A stretch of 32,564 nucleotides of DNA from assembly GCA_903868035.1 (NCBI GenBank), contig CAIPTQ010000301.1, positions 1 through 32,564 of the forward strand, in the 5' to 3' direction. The position numbers and the translations under genes were made by a program. Below, in pieces: positions 7,049-15,126 of the stretch. This DNA is from an uncultured Phycisphaerales bacterium. Lineage in GTDB: Bacteria > Planctomycetota > Phycisphaerae > WQYP01. Position 1 is the first letter of the stretch, and every line of letters begins with the position of its first letter. Under the pieces are notes generated by a model. It ran no database searches. It saw nothing but the letters and a program-made list of their open reading frames with translations, and was not told the DNA's origin.

Positions 7049-8593
7049 GTGCCTCCCTCCGCATCTTCACCCCCGCCACTCCCAGAGCCTATTCCCGACG
7101 CCGGCGGCCTCGAACCGTCGTCTGAAGGTCCGTCTGGTACGCTGGCGTATGCCACCTCATCCGCCAAGCCCCGCAAGTCCTGGGCCGATCAGCCGGTCTC
7201 CGTCAAGCTCATCCTCGCCCTGGCCCTCCCCACGCTGCTGGATCAACTGCTCCAGGCCGCCATCGGCTTCACCGACACCATCGTCGCCGGCCATACCGTC
7301 ACGCCCGGCCATTCCGGCAGCCCCGACGACGCCCGCGCCGCCTCCGCCGCCGCCGTCGGCGCGATGACCTACCTCCAATGGTTCGCCGGCCTCATGACCT
7401 CCACCCTCGGCGTCGGGGCCACCGCCATCGTCGCCCGCTCCATCGGCGGCAAACGCCCGCGCCTCGCCAACCGCGTCGCCGGCACCGCCATCACCTCCGC
7501 CTTCCTCGTCGGCATCGCCATCGCCGTCCTCTTTTACGCCTGCGCCTGGCCCCTGGCGTGGGCGTTTTCGCTCCACGGCGATGCCGCCCTATACGCCGTC
7601 CAATATGTCCGCATCATGTGCTGGACCATCTGCTTCCAAACCGCCGGCACGATCGGCATGGCCTGCCTCCGCGGTGCCGGCGACACCGTCCGCCCCCTCC
7701 TCGTCGCCATCGCCACCACCCTCATCAACGGCATCGCCTCCCCCGCGCTCACGTTCGGCTGGTTCGGCCTCCCCCGCCTGGGCGTCCAGGGCAACGCCAC
7801 CGGCACGCTGCTGGCCTTCGCCGCCGCCGGAACCGTGACCCTCGCCTTCCTCTTCTACGGCGACGCGGGCCTGAAACTCCGCCTCAGCCACCTGCGCATC
7901 GTCCCGCACCTGTTTCTGCGGGTGGCGCGCATCGGCGTGCCGAGCTGGCTCGAGGGCCTGATGCTCTGGGGCGGACAACTGACGGTGGTGATGCTCGTGA
8001 TGGGCGCGGTGGACAAGGCCATCGGCCACGCCGGCTCGGGCATGACCATGGCGGCGCACAACTCCACCCTGCGGATCGAAAGCCTCGCGTTTCTCCCCGG
8101 CTTTGGCTTTGGCATCGCCGCCTCGGCCCTCGTGGGCCAATACCTCGGCGCGGGCAAGCCCGCCGAGGCCCAGCGCGCCGGCGTGCTCTGCGGCCGGCTG
8201 GCGTTTTTTACCATGTCCATCACGGCCATTCCCATGGTGCTGCTGCCGCAACTCCTGCTGCGGTTTTTGGTCGACAGCCGGGAGGTCATGGATCTCGGCT
8301 GGCTGCCCCTGATCATCGCGGGTCTGGCCCAGCCCGCCTTTGCCCTGGCGATTGTCAAGTCGTCGGCCCTCCGGGGCGCGGGCGACACCATCTCGCCCTT
8401 GTGGGCCACCATCACCGGCATGGGCGGACGCGTGCTCCTGGTGCTGGGCATCATGTTCTACCTGAATTTGATCCACCATAATGAATGGGGCCTGATCGCC
8501 GTCTGGATCTGCATATTCCTCGATTTGCTCTACCGCGGCGTCGTGATGGAAGTGGTCTTCCGCCGGGGCCGGTGGAAAACGGTGAAGGTGTGA
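7049..8593 (+). CDS. MATE-family multidrug/cation efflux transporter
   Basis: The 514-aa integral membrane protein belongs to the MATE (NorM/DinF-like) family, which exports drugs or metabolites in exchange for sodium or protons. A proline-rich cytoplasmic N-terminus of about 45 residues precedes the first helix, KLILALALPTLLDQLLQAAIGFTDTIVAGH, the typical MATE opening. Two homologous halves of six helices follow; the second begins near RVARIGVPSWLEGLMLWGG. FALAIVKSSALRGAGDT and the earlier GMACLRGAGDT are the paired repeats expected of the fold. No ATG exists in frame before the first helix. The GTG at 7049 is chosen because AAAGGA (7038-7043) lies 5 nt upstream and everything further up is the repeat element. 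The substrate is unknown. Confidence 0.92.
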   Translation: MPPSASSPPPLPEPIPDAGGLEPSSEGPSGTLAYATSSAKPRKSWADQPVSVKLILALALPTLLDQLLQAAIGFTDTIVAGHTVTPGHSGSPDDARAASAAAVGAMTYLQWFAGLMTSTLGVGATAIVARSIGGKRPRLANRVAGTAITSAFLVGIAIAVLFYACAWPLAWAFSLHGDAALYAVQYVRIMCWTICFQTAGTIGMACLRGAGDTVRPLLVAIATTLINGIASPALTFGWFGLPRLGVQGNATGTLLAFAAAGTVTLAFLFYGDAGLKLRLSHLRIVPHLFLRVARIGVPSWLEGLMLWGGQLTVVMLVMGAVDKAIGHAGSGMTMAAHNSTLRIESLAFLPGFGFGIAASALVGQYLGAGKPAEAQRAGVLCGRLAFFTMSITAIPMVLLPQLLLRFLVDSREVMDLGWLPLIIAGLAQPAFALAIVKSSALRGAGDTISPLWATITGMGGRVLLVLGIMFYLNLIHHNEWGLIAVWICIFLDLLYRGVVMEVVFRRGRWKTVKV

Positions 8594-8631
8594 TATAATC
8601 GAGGCTCAAGATTGGATGATGGAGTTGAGTC

Positions 8632-8835
8632 ATGACTTACAAAGGCCGCGTACAACAAGGCGTTGTCGTTCTCGATGGCCCGGAACACCCGCGGGAAGGC
8701 GCCGTGGTGCGCGTCGTGGAAGAGCCTGCGGATATGCCCGTAGGACAGGCCCTGGATCAACTGGCGGGGAAAGCCCAGGGGCTGCCTGCCGATTTGGCCC
8801 AGCGGCATGACCACTACCGGCGGGAGCGCCAGTGA
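8632..8835 (+). CDS. probable antitoxin of a PIN toxin pair
   Basis: A 67-aa protein starting MTYKGRVQQGVVVLDGPEHPREGAVVRVVEE. This pattern of a short beta hairpin followed by 'EGA.VRV' is seen in small antitoxins of the AF2212/DUF104-like type encoded before PIN-domain toxins. The C-terminal part (LPADLAQRHDHYRRERQ) would be the toxin-binding helix. A GGAG motif lies 6 nt before the ATG. The stop overlaps the start of the next gene as GTGA, the usual coupling in toxin-antitoxin operons. The role is inferred from pairing and the N-terminal pattern; no DNA-binding motif is obvious. Confidence 0.75.
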   Translation: MTYKGRVQQGVVVLDGPEHPREGAVVRVVEEPADMPVGQALDQLAGKAQGLPADLAQRHDHYRRERQ

Positions 8836-9230
8836 CGCCAGTTTTCGCCGACACGTTTTTCTTCCTGGCGCTGGTTAACGCACAGGATGCTGCCCATGAA
8901 AAGGCCCGCAATGCCAATCGTGTGGACCGCCCCGTCGTCACCACGGCATGGGTTCTGATTGAATTGGCGGATCACCTTTGCGATGCCTGCAATCGGCATC
9001 TCTACAGCCAACTGCTGGACGCCCTGAAGTCCGATCCCCGCTATGAGATCGTTCCGGCCAACCAGGCGTGGCTCGATGCTGCAAACGAGTTGTATCGACG
9101 GCGGACGGACAAAGACTGGTCGCTGACAGATTGCACCTCTTTTATCCTGATGTCGCAGCGCGGCCTTGCGGAAGCGCTTACCGCTGACCGCCACTTCGAG
9201 CAGGCGGGGTATGCCGCGCTGTTGAAATAG
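8832..9230 (+). CDS. PIN-domain (VapC-like) ribonuclease toxin
   Basis: A 132-aa PIN-domain protein, the expected size. PIN toxins are magnesium-dependent RNases that block translation until neutralised. All four acidic positions are visible: D7 in VFADTFFFLAL, E44 in TTAWVLIEL, D100 in WSLTDCTSF and D119 in LTADRHFEQAG. The gene starts at a GTG (8832) whose last two bases and following A form the stop codon of the antitoxin gene, a 4-bp overlap. The two genes follow the MATE gene on the same strand but have their own ribosome-binding site, so they are probably a separate cassette. The target RNA is unknown. Confidence 0.9.
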   Translation: MTPVFADTFFFLALVNAQDAAHEKARNANRVDRPVVTTAWVLIELADHLCDACNRHLYSQLLDALKSDPRYEIVPANQAWLDAANELYRRRTDKDWSLTDCTSFILMSQRGLAEALTADRHFEQAGYAALLK

Positions 9231-9414
9231 TGATCCCGTGGAATACCAGCCTGTCGCAATATTGCATGGGTTTTTGCGTTCGTTTGTAAGTGAATTACGG
9301 ATCCGTTTGAGAATATGCCCGGTATCACTCCCCGATGTGTATGCTGGGCATCATGGGGGCTTGCGTGTCGCGAACCAGGCCCTCGTCCATAGACCCTCAT
9401 ATTGGAGTAAAACT

Positions 9415-10977
9415 ATGCGTTCCCGTCATCTCCTGGCCCTGGGTTCCATCCTTCTGGCCCTGCCCCTGGCCGCCCGGGCCGACGTCACCCCCAACCCCCT
9501 CTTCTCCGATCACATGGTCCTCCAGCAGGGCATGGCGGTCCCCGTCTGGGGCACTGCCGCCGCCGGCGAGCAGGTCACCGTCACGCTGGGGGCCGCCAGG
9601 GAATCCGCCACCGCCGGCGCCGACGGCAAGTGGATGGTCCGCCTGCCCGTCCAGAAAACCGCCCCCGCGCCCGGCGAAATGACCATCGCCGGCAAGAACA
9701 CCATCACCATCAAGGACGTCCTCATCGGCGAAGTCTGGGTCGGCTCCGGCCAGTCCAACATGCAGATGCCCGTCGCCGCCAGCGGCCCGTATCTCGGCCT
9801 GACCAACGCCACCGAGGCCATCGCCGGCGCCGACCTCCCGCAATTCCGCATGTTCACGCTGCCCAGCAGCACTAATGCCGTACCGCAGACCACCATGAAA
9901 GGCTCCTGGATCGTCAGCTCGCCCACCACCGTCCCCTCCTGGTCGGCCGTCGGCTTCCTCTTCGGCTCCAATCTGCAACGTTCGCTCAAAGTGCCCGTCG
10001 GCATCATCACCACCGCCTTCGGCGCCAGCACCGCCGAGGCCTGGATTTCCCGCGAAGCCCTCGCCGCCGACCCCCTCAACAAGCCCATGCTCGACGCCTT
10101 TGACGCCTCCGTGGCCTTCTACAAATCCACTCCCACCGCCACCTACTCCCAGGCCCCCATCCGCCCCACCCCCATCAACAAGGCCCGCCCCGCCGCCACC
10201 GGCCGCCCGGGCGACCCCGTCCGCGACCAGCACGAGCCCACCGTGCTCTTCAACGCCATGATCAACCCGATCCTTCCCTATGCCATCAAGGGCGCAATCT
10301 GGTATCAGGGCGAGTCGATCTGCTACGGCGACGCCGGCCTGTCCAATTACGGCCACATCATGGCCTCGCTGATCACCGACTGGCGCCAGCGCTGGGGTGA
10401 GGGCGATTTCCCCTTCTTCATCACCGAGATTCCCGGCCAGCAGAACATCAGCAACAACCCGCGCATCCGCGAACAGCAGGCCGCCGTCCTCAAGATGGTC
10501 CCCAACGCCCAATTGGCCTGCATCATCGACACCGGCGAGGCCCGCAATGTCCACCCGCGCAACAAAGCCCCCCTCGGCGACCGCCTCAACCGCATCGCCC
10601 GCGCCACCGTCTACGGCGAGAAAATCGAATACTCCGGCCCCGTCTTTGACTCCATGAAGGTCGAAGGCGCCGCCATCCGCGTCAAATTCACCCACCTGGG
10701 CGTCGCCCCCGCCGACAAGCCCGCCCTCGTCGCCAAAGGCGGGGCGCTCACGTGGTTCACCATCGCCGGCGACGACCAGAAATTCGTCCCCGCCACCGCC
10801 ACCATCGACGGCGACTCCGTGGTCGTCACCAGCCCCGACGTCAAAGCCCCCGTCGCCGTCCGCTACGCCTGGGACAACTTCCCCGACGGCTGCAACCTCT
10901 TCAACGCCGCCGATATACCCGCCTCTCCCTTCCGCACTGACACCTGGAAGTACCCCATCGCGGGCATCGTGGAGTAA
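9415..10977 (+). CDS. sialate O-acetylesterase-family (SASA) exported esterase
   Basis: The 520-aa product has a signal peptide (residues 1-22, cleavage near ARA) and the architecture of bacterial 9-O-acetylesterases: an N-terminal beta domain starting with NPLFSDHMVLQQG, and the SGNH-hydrolase SASA domain with nucleophile S114 in GSGQSNMQM, the WYQGES block (296-301), and the likely Asp/His partners D372 and H380 in DTGEARNVHP. It removes acetyl groups from sialic acids or other acetylated glycans in the periplasm or outside the cell. The ATG at 9415 follows GGAG (9404-9407) and begins the signal peptide. The last 50 bp of the gene are duplicated at 12294-12342, downstream of the next gene. 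Confidence 0.9.
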   Translation: MRSRHLLALGSILLALPLAARADVTPNPLFSDHMVLQQGMAVPVWGTAAAGEQVTVTLGAARESATAGADGKWMVRLPVQKTAPAPGEMTIAGKNTITIKDVLIGEVWVGSGQSNMQMPVAASGPYLGLTNATEAIAGADLPQFRMFTLPSSTNAVPQTTMKGSWIVSSPTTVPSWSAVGFLFGSNLQRSLKVPVGIITTAFGASTAEAWISREALAADPLNKPMLDAFDASVAFYKSTPTATYSQAPIRPTPINKARPAATGRPGDPVRDQHEPTVLFNAMINPILPYAIKGAIWYQGESICYGDAGLSNYGHIMASLITDWRQRWGEGDFPFFITEIPGQQNISNNPRIREQQAAVLKMVPNAQLACIIDTGEARNVHPRNKAPLGDRLNRIARATVYGEKIEYSGPVFDSMKVEGAAIRVKFTHLGVAPADKPALVAKGGALTWFTIAGDDQKFVPATATIDGDSVVVTSPDVKAPVAVRYAWDNFPDGCNLFNAADIPASPFRTDTWKYPIAGIVE

Positions 10978-10978
10978 T
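10927..10978 (+). repeat. left copy of a ~50-bp direct repeat (end of the SASA gene)
   Basis: The last codons of the esterase gene, from CCCTTCCGCAC to GGAGTAAT, recur at 12294-12342 with two substitutions and one 2-bp deletion. The two copies bracket the gene at 11001-12278. This left copy is the functional gene end. Confidence 0.85.
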
Positions 10979-11000
10979 ATCAACGTAGGATGGTGTACCG

Positions 11001-12278
11001 ATGAGTAAACTCCGCGATATTGTCGATGAATTCAAGATGTCCGGATGGAATGGCGACTCCATTGAGAAAATTCTAGGAATCGCCCATCGGTCTTCAGTTG
11101 ACGCTGCCGACCTCACACTGCTGATCATCAAGGAGCTTCCAAAGGGCGGAACTTTTCTTCACGCAATCTTGAACTTTGTCTCACTGGATGCATGGCCGGC
11201 ACTCATTAAATGTGCGATTGATGAGTGTTCTCGCAATCGGAAAAACGAAGCCGCTGAGTCTGTCATTCACTATGCCGCGTTGCAGTGCGTTCATGCGTTG
11301 CATCCGCATTTAAAAATCCTGTTCGACCTATTGCCGGACGAAACCCGACTTTGGCGGGATGCAGGTGAGGATGCCGCAAATGACCTTTTCTCGATCCTAC
11401 GAACCTCGACGGTTTCTGCTAAACAACGCCGAAAAGCTTGGATGTGTCTGCTTGAAACACGGAAGCAAGATACCATCAGGCATGCCGTGAAACTCGTAAG
11501 CCTAGTAGACCTGAATCTACAATTACGAGAATTTGGCCTCAAAGAGTCATTAGATGTACAGGCCTACCTGCACGATGTGGGGTTCGAGCAAGACCACGGT
11601 GACTTACTACGAAAGCTGTATTCAGACCGGGTTTTTCATTTGTGCTTCCCAGACGGCTACTTCACGGACGCTCGGCCATTTTGGATCAGACGTGAAAATC
11701 ATCCGACTTGGCTCGCCAGTAGTGAAGTTGGTGGACAAATCTCATTTGGAGGTGCGGGCGCTGCCATATGCGGTCGGTGCGGTCACCCAACACATCGGCT
11801 CGTTCGGTTTTCTTCGCAAATGAATCCATCCGGTGTAACCGGAATAGAAGCCCTGTCGATTGAAACCTGTCTTTCGTGCATGGGGTGGGAGACATCGCCT
11901 ATGTTCTATCGACATGAAAAGGGTGGTCTTCCGGGTTGTCTTTCTATCTCCGGTCCACCACCGCAATTCCCTGCGGTGAATCTGAAGGCTACCCAAGTAC
12001 AACTTGTCGATCAGGGGTCGCGCTGGAATTGGCAGGATTGGGGTGCCTCCAACAGCCGAGAAAATCTGAATCGCGTGGGTGGTCATCCCACATGGATTCA
12101 ATCGGCGGAGTACCCAATATGTCCCGACTGCAAGTCAACCATGATGTTTCTCATGCAGTTGGATTCTGATCTACCAACCGAAGATGGTGGAAGCTGGCTA
12201 TGGGGTTCGGGCGGCATCGCCTACGTGTTCTGGTGCGATGCCTGTAAAATCAGCGGTTTGCTTTGGCAATGCACCTGA
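11001..12278 (+). CDS. zinc-ribbon protein of unknown function with helical N-terminus
   Basis: I do not recognise this 425-aa protein with confidence. Residues 1-210 look all-helical. The C-terminal half carries two pairs of zinc-knuckle cysteines: CGRC (257-260) with CLSC (290-293), and CPDC (374-377) with CDAC (412-415). The segment GGHPTWIQSAEYPICPDC...FLMQLDSDLP resembles the end of DUF1963/YwqG-type proteins, some of which act as immunity or regulatory proteins; this is a weak assignment. Base composition is close to 50% GC in rows I counted (29 of 60 at 11461), against about 65% in the adjoining esterase gene. It lies between two copies of the esterase's 3' end. All this points to a horizontally acquired gene. 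Confidence 0.8.
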   Translation: MSKLRDIVDEFKMSGWNGDSIEKILGIAHRSSVDAADLTLLIIKELPKGGTFLHAILNFVSLDAWPALIKCAIDECSRNRKNEAAESVIHYAALQCVHALHPHLKILFDLLPDETRLWRDAGEDAANDLFSILRTSTVSAKQRRKAWMCLLETRKQDTIRHAVKLVSLVDLNLQLREFGLKESLDVQAYLHDVGFEQDHGDLLRKLYSDRVFHLCFPDGYFTDARPFWIRRENHPTWLASSEVGGQISFGGAGAAICGRCGHPTHRLVRFSSQMNPSGVTGIEALSIETCLSCMGWETSPMFYRHEKGGLPGCLSISGPPPQFPAVNLKATQVQLVDQGSRWNWQDWGASNSRENLNRVGGHPTWIQSAEYPICPDCKSTMMFLMQLDSDLPTEDGGSWLWGSGGIAYVFWCDACKISGLLWQCT

Positions 12279-12293
12279 TCCGTCGATCGTCCC

Positions 12294-12342
12294 CCTTCCG
12301 CACCGACACCTGGAAATACCATCGCGGGCATCGTGGAGTAAT
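12294..12342 (+). repeat. right copy of the ~50-bp direct repeat (orphan esterase 3' end)
   Basis: This is a non-coding copy of the last 50 bp of the esterase gene, including its stop codon. It is separated from the original by the 11001-12278 gene. The 2-bp deletion (TACC-ATCG in place of TACCCCATCG) would break the frame, as expected for a decaying duplicate. What follows (TTCCGCAAC...) is then probably the original downstream flank leading to dtd. Confidence 0.85.
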
Positions 12343-12396
12343 TCCGCAACACCCGCCATTCGCCCAACGCACCGCCTGAAGCTAACATAGCGCCCC

Positions 12397-12888
12397 ATGA
12401 TCGCCCTCGTCCAACGCGTCGCCCGCGCCTCCGTCTCCGTCGACGGCCAAATCCTCGGCCGCATCGGCACCGGCCTGCTCGTCCTCGCCGCCGTCGAAGC
12501 CCCCGACTCCCCCGCCGCCGCCGATTGGCTCGCCGCCAAAATCCTCGCCCTCCGCATCTTCCGCAACGCCGACAAACACTTCGACCTCGATATCCGGCAA
12601 ATCGCCCAACAAGTGGTGCCGACGCCCTCGTCGGCGTCCCCCCTCGGCATCCTCCTCATCAGCAACTTCACCCTCGCCGCCGAAACCGCCCACGGCCGCC
12701 GCCCCAGCCTCGGCAACGCCGCCCCGCCCGACCGCGGCCGCGAACTCTTCGACCACCTCCTCGCCACCCTCCGCCGCCTCGCCCCGCCCACCATCGCCGT
12801 CGAAACCGGCCAGTTCGGCGCCTCCATGCAGGTCGAACTCACCAACTACGGTCCCGCCACCTTCATCCTCCAATCCCCCAAATCATGA
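12397..12888 (+). CDS. dtd: D-aminoacyl-tRNA deacylase
   Basis: Dtd hydrolyses D-amino acids (and glycine) from mischarged tRNAs. The 163-aa product opens with MIALVQRVARASVSVDGQILGRIG. It has the SNFTLAAET block (SQFTL in most Dtds, about residues 88-96), GRRPS, and the Gly-cisPro-type motif region ETGQFGASMQVELTNYGPATFIL, with TNYGP at about 149-153 in place of the usual VNDGP. It is slightly longer than the usual 145-150 aa, because the loop before the LLISNFTLAAE strand contains an extra VPTPSSASP-like peptide encoded by a hairpin repeat (12613-12638). The loop does not touch the named motifs. The gene was probably adjacent to the esterase gene before the 1.36-kb insertion. Confidence 0.95.
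   Translation: MIALVQRVARASVSVDGQILGRIGTGLLVLAAVEAPDSPAAADWLAAKILALRIFRNADKHFDLDIRQIAQQVVPTPSSASPLGILLISNFTLAAETAHGRRPSLGNAAPPDRGRELFDHLLATLRRLAPPTIAVETGQFGASMQVELTNYGPATFILQSPKS
12613..12638. repeat. hairpin repeat inside dtd
   Basis: GCCGACG (12618-12624), a CCCT loop, and CGTCGGC (12629-12635) form a perfect 7-bp hairpin embedded in the dtd reading frame. It encodes the residues VPTPSSASP at a point where other Dtd proteins run directly from the 'LLDV..ELL' loop into the strand LLISNFTL. The frame is kept. It looks like another small palindromic unit that landed in a tolerant loop. Confidence 0.6.
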
Positions 12889-13047
12889 ACCCACAACGCC
12901 GCTCTTCCCATCCCTTCAGTAGCACCAAATATTCGCTATCGGATAACAAGTCGGCAAACTAACGCGTATAAATGGGTTACTCCACCTAATCTAATCAGGT
13001 AAATATACCGAATATTTCAATGAATCTTATTGTTGGGGTGTATCGCT

Positions 13048-14505
13048 ATGACGACGGCAATTGCGGACCAAGAATCCAGAAGCATGCACGACGAGGACCT
13101 GCTCAAATCCGGCGCCTGCGCGGGGCGCAACACCTCGGTGCGCGCCGGCTTCATCCCCCTGCCGCTCGAGCAGGTCATTCTGGAGGGGCTGGCGTCGATG
13201 CCGATTTTTCTCCGCACCGCTACACAGAACGGCCAGGAGCATAAATTCACCCTGTATTCCTCCGCCAATGCCCGGTTCACCGAGCACCAGCGGCTGCGGC
13301 TCAAGGAAGCGGGCATCAAGTTCGTCTACATCCTTATCGGCGACCATTCGAAATTCCGCCACCAGGTCGAGGCCCATCTCGAACAAGCCATGGCCAACCC
13401 GGCCCTGGCGCTTTCGGCTAAATCCGAACTGGTCTACGAAACCAGCATGGAACTCATCAATGAATTGCTCGAAGAGCAGAAACCCGGCGCCACCATGCCG
13501 CGCCTGGGCATCGTCGCCAAGGCCGTCACCACCCTGGTCATGAACGACACCTCCGCCTTCCCCCACCTGTTCGCCGCCTCGCAGCATGATTTTTACACCG
13601 CCACCCACATGGTCAATGTGGGCACGTGGATGGTCGCCCTGGCCTACGCGCTGGGGAACAAGGACACCAACGCGCTGAATCTCATTTGCCAGGCCGGCAT
13701 GGTGCATGATATCGGCAAGCTCTTCGTGACCGAGGAAGTGCTCAATAAGAAAGGCTCCTTGACCGACGACGACTGGCGGCAGTTGCGGGCCCACCCGGCC
13801 CGCGGCGTGGATCACCTCAAAACCTTCGAACACGTGCCCGATCTCGTGCTGCGCGTCACCGCCGAGCACCATGAGCGCATGGATGGCAGCGGTTATCCCG
13901 CGGGCCTCAAGGGCGACCAGGTGCTCCTCGAAAGCCGGATCTGCGCCGTCGTCGACTCCTTTGACGCCATGACGGCTTTCCGCCCCTTCAAGAAGAAGAC
14001 CGAGTCGGTCGCCAGCGCTTTGCGCATCCTCCAGGCCGATACCCCGCTCAAATACGATCCCCAGGTGGTGGACGCCTGGGTCAAACTCATGCAGCAAGCC
14101 CAGCAGGAAGGCGCCATCCCCCACACGCCGGAATCCGACCAGTTCCACGGTTTGGGCCGCCGGCGGTTTGAGCGGTTCACCATTCATTGCCCGGCCCGGG
14201 TACACCGCATGGAACTGGCGGGGCAAAATTGGGTCGAATATCCCAGCGTGCCGGTGACCGCCCACAGTCTGTCCCGCTCGGGACTGGGTTTCTTAAGCCC
14301 GCATCCGGTCACTCCCAGCCAATACGTGCGGGTGTACCTGTCGGGCCGCGGCAGCCTGGCGAATCGCGCGTTTGAAGGCCAGGTGGTCCGCTGCCGCGAC
14401 TACGCCGATGGCATGCATGAGGTGGGGATGATCTATGCGTCTCTGGACAAGGAACGTAAAACGGCCGAAGAAACGGCAGCCGTGGATCAACCGCAACCTG
14501 CTTAA
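13048..14505 (+). CDS. HD-GYP phosphodiesterase fused to a PilZ-like domain
   Basis: The 485-aa cytoplasmic protein has three parts. An N-terminal region of about 150 residues is unassigned. An HD-GYP domain follows, with MVHDIGK (H220, D221), RAHPARG (H249) and the full signature HHERMDGSGYP (274-284), all metal-binding or GYP residues being present. A C-terminal PilZ-like domain has the RxxxR motif in RRRFER (371-376), a modified second motif SLSRSGLGF (407-415, Ser where D or N is usual), and ends near residue 466. HD-GYP proteins hydrolyse cyclic di-GMP and PilZ domains bind it, so the enzyme may sense its own substrate. The ATG at 13048 follows a GGGGTG ribosome-binding site. Likely outputs are motility, attachment or exopolysaccharide. 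Confidence 0.92.
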   Translation: MTTAIADQESRSMHDEDLLKSGACAGRNTSVRAGFIPLPLEQVILEGLASMPIFLRTATQNGQEHKFTLYSSANARFTEHQRLRLKEAGIKFVYILIGDHSKFRHQVEAHLEQAMANPALALSAKSELVYETSMELINELLEEQKPGATMPRLGIVAKAVTTLVMNDTSAFPHLFAASQHDFYTATHMVNVGTWMVALAYALGNKDTNALNLICQAGMVHDIGKLFVTEEVLNKKGSLTDDDWRQLRAHPARGVDHLKTFEHVPDLVLRVTAEHHERMDGSGYPAGLKGDQVLLESRICAVVDSFDAMTAFRPFKKKTESVASALRILQADTPLKYDPQVVDAWVKLMQQAQQEGAIPHTPESDQFHGLGRRRFERFTIHCPARVHRMELAGQNWVEYPSVPVTAHSLSRSGLGFLSPHPVTPSQYVRVYLSGRGSLANRAFEGQVVRCRDYADGMHEVGMIYASLDKERKTAEETAAVDQPQPA

Positions 14506-14585
14506 ATGCCGTGGCCACCCCCGGCCCGCCGTGTGGACCCCGCCCCCGCCCCATCCGGATTCCATTTGATTCTCGCGCCCCTCAA

Positions 14586-14609
14586 GCCCAGGGATTGCAA
14601 TCCCTGGGC
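14586..14609. repeat. 24-bp perfect palindrome between convergent genes
   Basis: GCCCAGGGATTG is followed at once by its exact reverse complement, giving a loop-free 24-bp palindrome. It lies in the 150-bp gap between the convergent HD-GYP gene and the CusF-like gene, where it could act as a bidirectional terminator or as a dispersed REP-type element. There is no T-run on either side. Confidence 0.85.
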
Positions 14610-14655
14610 CTACGCGCTCGCTCCTGTGCGGCGCGGGATTCAGTTGGGTTCCGGA

Positions 14656-15036
14656 TCACTCCCCCGGCATCGTCATCCCCGGCCCCAAGTCCAGCACCGT
14701 CTCCGCCGGCAGCTTCTCCAGCTTCGTCACATGCTCCAACCGCCGCCCCCGGTCCACCTCATACCCAAACGCCACCTTGTCCCCCACCGCCAGCCCCGTA
14801 AGCACCACCCCCTCGTCCACCATAAACCCCATCGTCATCGCCCCCATCTCCGCCGTCGCCTCATGCCGTATCATCACCGTCCGCGGCGCCGCCGCCGTCG
14901 GCATTTTCTCAATCCTCCCGCGCATCTGGTACACCTCAATTTTCGGCTTCGTTGCCGGCCCGGCAGATTCGGAAGACCCGCACGCAGCCAGCGCCAGCGC
15001 CCACACCGCAAACATCGCGTAACGCACATGGAACAT
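14656..15036 (-). CDS. CusF-like copper-binding lipoprotein
   Basis: A 126-aa exported protein. The signal ends in the lipobox LAAC (C19), predicting a lipid-anchored periplasmic protein. The mature part matches the small OB-fold of CusF-type copper chaperones: MRGRIEKM (strand 1), TVMIRHEA (strand 2, with a candidate metal-binding His), the methionine-rich GAMTMGFMV (about 66-74), and LAVGDKVAFGYEV. CusF-type proteins carry Cu(I) or Ag(I) for efflux. Similar domains occur alone in planctomycetes. AGGAG lies 6 nt before the ATG. No copper pump is adjacent in this window, so the partner is unknown. Confidence 0.8.
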   Translation of the reverse strand: MFHVRYAMFAVWALALAACGSSESAGPATKPKIEVYQMRGRIEKMPTAAAPRTVMIRHEATAEMGAMTMGFMVDEGVVLTGLAVGDKVAFGYEVDRGRRLEHVTKLEKLPAETVLDLGPGMTMPGE

Positions 15037-15126
15037 AATCTGCTCCTGAAAACCATCTGGGCGAAAAATACCACATTGCCAATATTTAAGACCCGCGAGC
15101 CAAAGTTTTGTGTGGTGGGATGAGCC

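Noticed and set aside
9397..10983. 528-codon open frame on the - strand opposite the esterase
   Set aside because: Low-complexity Gly/Asp/Val translation with no motifs, complementary to a secure gene.
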